6,702 nt of DNA, from positions 1 through 6,702 of the forward strand of contig PWSB01000009.1 in assembly GCA_003563375.1 (NCBI GenBank), read 5' to 3'. Under the pieces are notes generated by a model. That model saw nothing but the letters and a program-made list of their open reading frames with translations, did not search any database and had not been told where the DNA came from. The DNA comes from Actinomycetota bacterium (GTDB taxonomy: Bacteria > Actinomycetota > Humimicrobiia > Humimicrobiales > Humimicrobiaceae). This document shows, piece after piece, positions 6,469 through 6,702 of the stretch. Position 1 is the first letter of the stretch; the number at the start of each line of letters is the position of its first letter. Made by a program: the position numbers and the translations under genes.

Positions 6469-6702
6469 CCTGGCCCTCCTCCTCTTCACCTTCCGGTACC
6501 TTAACCATGTTCTGCCTTGAGATATTGAGGAGTACACCCACGCTGGACATGGAGATAAGAAGCGAGGAACCTCCTGAACTTATGAAGGGGAGGGTCAGCC
6601 CGGTCACCGGAAGCAGCCCGGTCACTACCCCGGTATTTATAATGGCAGGAATCGATATCATGGCGGTAAGTCCTGCGGCCAGGTTTCTGCCAAAATAATC
6701 CC
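6461..6702 (-). CDS. ftsW: Septal peptidoglycan polymerase FtsW (SEDS family), C-terminal part (partial)
   Basis: FtsW is the multi-pass SEDS glycosyltransferase that polymerises lipid II at the septum with its partner class B PBP. Only about the last 79 residues are present; the 5' part lies beyond 6702. The visible protein enters as DYFGRNLAAGLTAM and continues ISIPAIINTGVVTGLLPVTG and LTLPFISSGGSSLLISM. This is the SEDS C-terminal signature: a transmembrane helix, the GLLPVTG loop, PFISSGGSS and the last helix. A short cytoplasmic tail follows, VPEGEEEEGQDE, then TAA at 6461-6463. The signature is shared with RodA and SpoVE; FtsW is chosen because the gene directly precedes murG in a dcw cluster. 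The frame stays open to the window edge, so this is a truncation by the boundary, not a pseudogene. The acidic tail overlaps the murG ribosome binding site. Confidence 0.93.
   Translation of the reverse strand, partial: DYFGRNLAAGLTAMISIPAIINTGVVTGLLPVTGLTLPFISSGGSSLLISMSSVGVLLNISRQNMVKVPEGEEEEGQDE
6475..6483 (-). promoter_or_regulatory. Ribosome binding site of murG, inside the ftsW 3' end
   Basis: The coding strand reads AGGAGGAGG, giving two overlapping AGGAGG registers 6 and 9 nt before ATG at 6466-6468. It settles the murG start. The same bases encode part of the run of four Glu codons near the FtsW C-terminus. Confidence 0.85.

Larger units (their letters stand above)
1..6702 (-). other. 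dcw cluster segment (ftsW-murG-murC-murB-ddl-ftsQ-ftsA-ftsZ), one probable transcription unit
   Basis: All eight genes lie on the minus strand with junctions from a 20-nt overlap to a 16-nt gap. No hairpin with a T-tract and no convincing sigma-70-type promoter was found at any junction. Polycistronic transcription from a promoter upstream of the window is inferred. Internal promoters within coding sequence, known for ftsQAZ in E. coli, cannot be excluded by eye. Confidence 0.85.

Noticed and set aside
6469..6537. Upstream extension of murG to an ATG at 6537
   Set aside because: The 23 extra residues resemble no MurG N-terminus and lie within ftsW; the strong AGGAGG site points to the ATG at 6466-6468.
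6461..6661. A separate 66-residue gene starting at the ATG at 6661
   Set aside because: It is the in-frame C-terminal part of FtsW; the frame stays open upstream to the window edge with SEDS-like residues, so the ATG is internal.

Overview
The window is a dense stretch of the division and cell wall (dcw) cluster, read entirely from the minus strand. In transcription order, from high to low coordinates, it holds the ftsW 3' end, murG, murC, murB, ddl, ftsQ, ftsA and the ftsZ 5' end. Both ends are cut by the window boundary, so ftsW and ftsZ are partial; the six internal genes are complete and show no frameshift or premature stop.

Layout and spacing: ftsW and murG overlap by 8 nt. murG and murC are 1 nt apart. 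murC and murB overlap by about 20 nt. murB and ddl are about 10 nt apart, or 1 nt if the upstream GTG start is used. ddl and ftsQ abut exactly (TGA followed at once by ATG). ftsQ-ftsA and ftsA-ftsZ are separated by 15 and 16 nt, each gap carrying a strong Shine-Dalgarno sequence. No gap is long enough for an independent promoter or terminator, so the genes are very probably co-transcribed. No RNA gene, mobile element, CRISPR array or long repeat was seen, and no stretch over 300 bases lacks a gene.

How the genes work together: MurB and MurC make UDP-MurNAc and add its first amino acid, and Ddl supplies the D-Ala-D-Ala dipeptide. MurG turns lipid I into lipid II on the inner face of the membrane. 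FtsW polymerises lipid II at the septum, FtsQ is the membrane scaffold of the divisome, and FtsA tethers FtsZ filaments to the membrane. The segment therefore couples precursor synthesis to septum assembly.

Organism: a bacterium of low to moderate G+C (judged by eye, not counted) with peptidoglycan and FtsZ-based division. The order murG-murC-murB-ddl-ftsQ-ftsA-ftsZ is not the classical Bacillus order, which lacks murC and ddl here, nor the E. coli order, where murB is elsewhere. It resembles the arrangement in deltaproteobacterial lineages and probably several uncultured phyla. MurG and MurC carry some local motifs of Gram-positive flavour. The phylum cannot be fixed from the sequence alone.

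This is a conserved housekeeping region and no undescribed system is visible. The points worth a second look are small: non-ATG starts for ftsZ, ftsA and murC; a Cys at the usual catalytic Ser position of MurB; an acidic FtsW tail written by the murG ribosome binding site; and a T-tract-rich FtsQ transmembrane segment.
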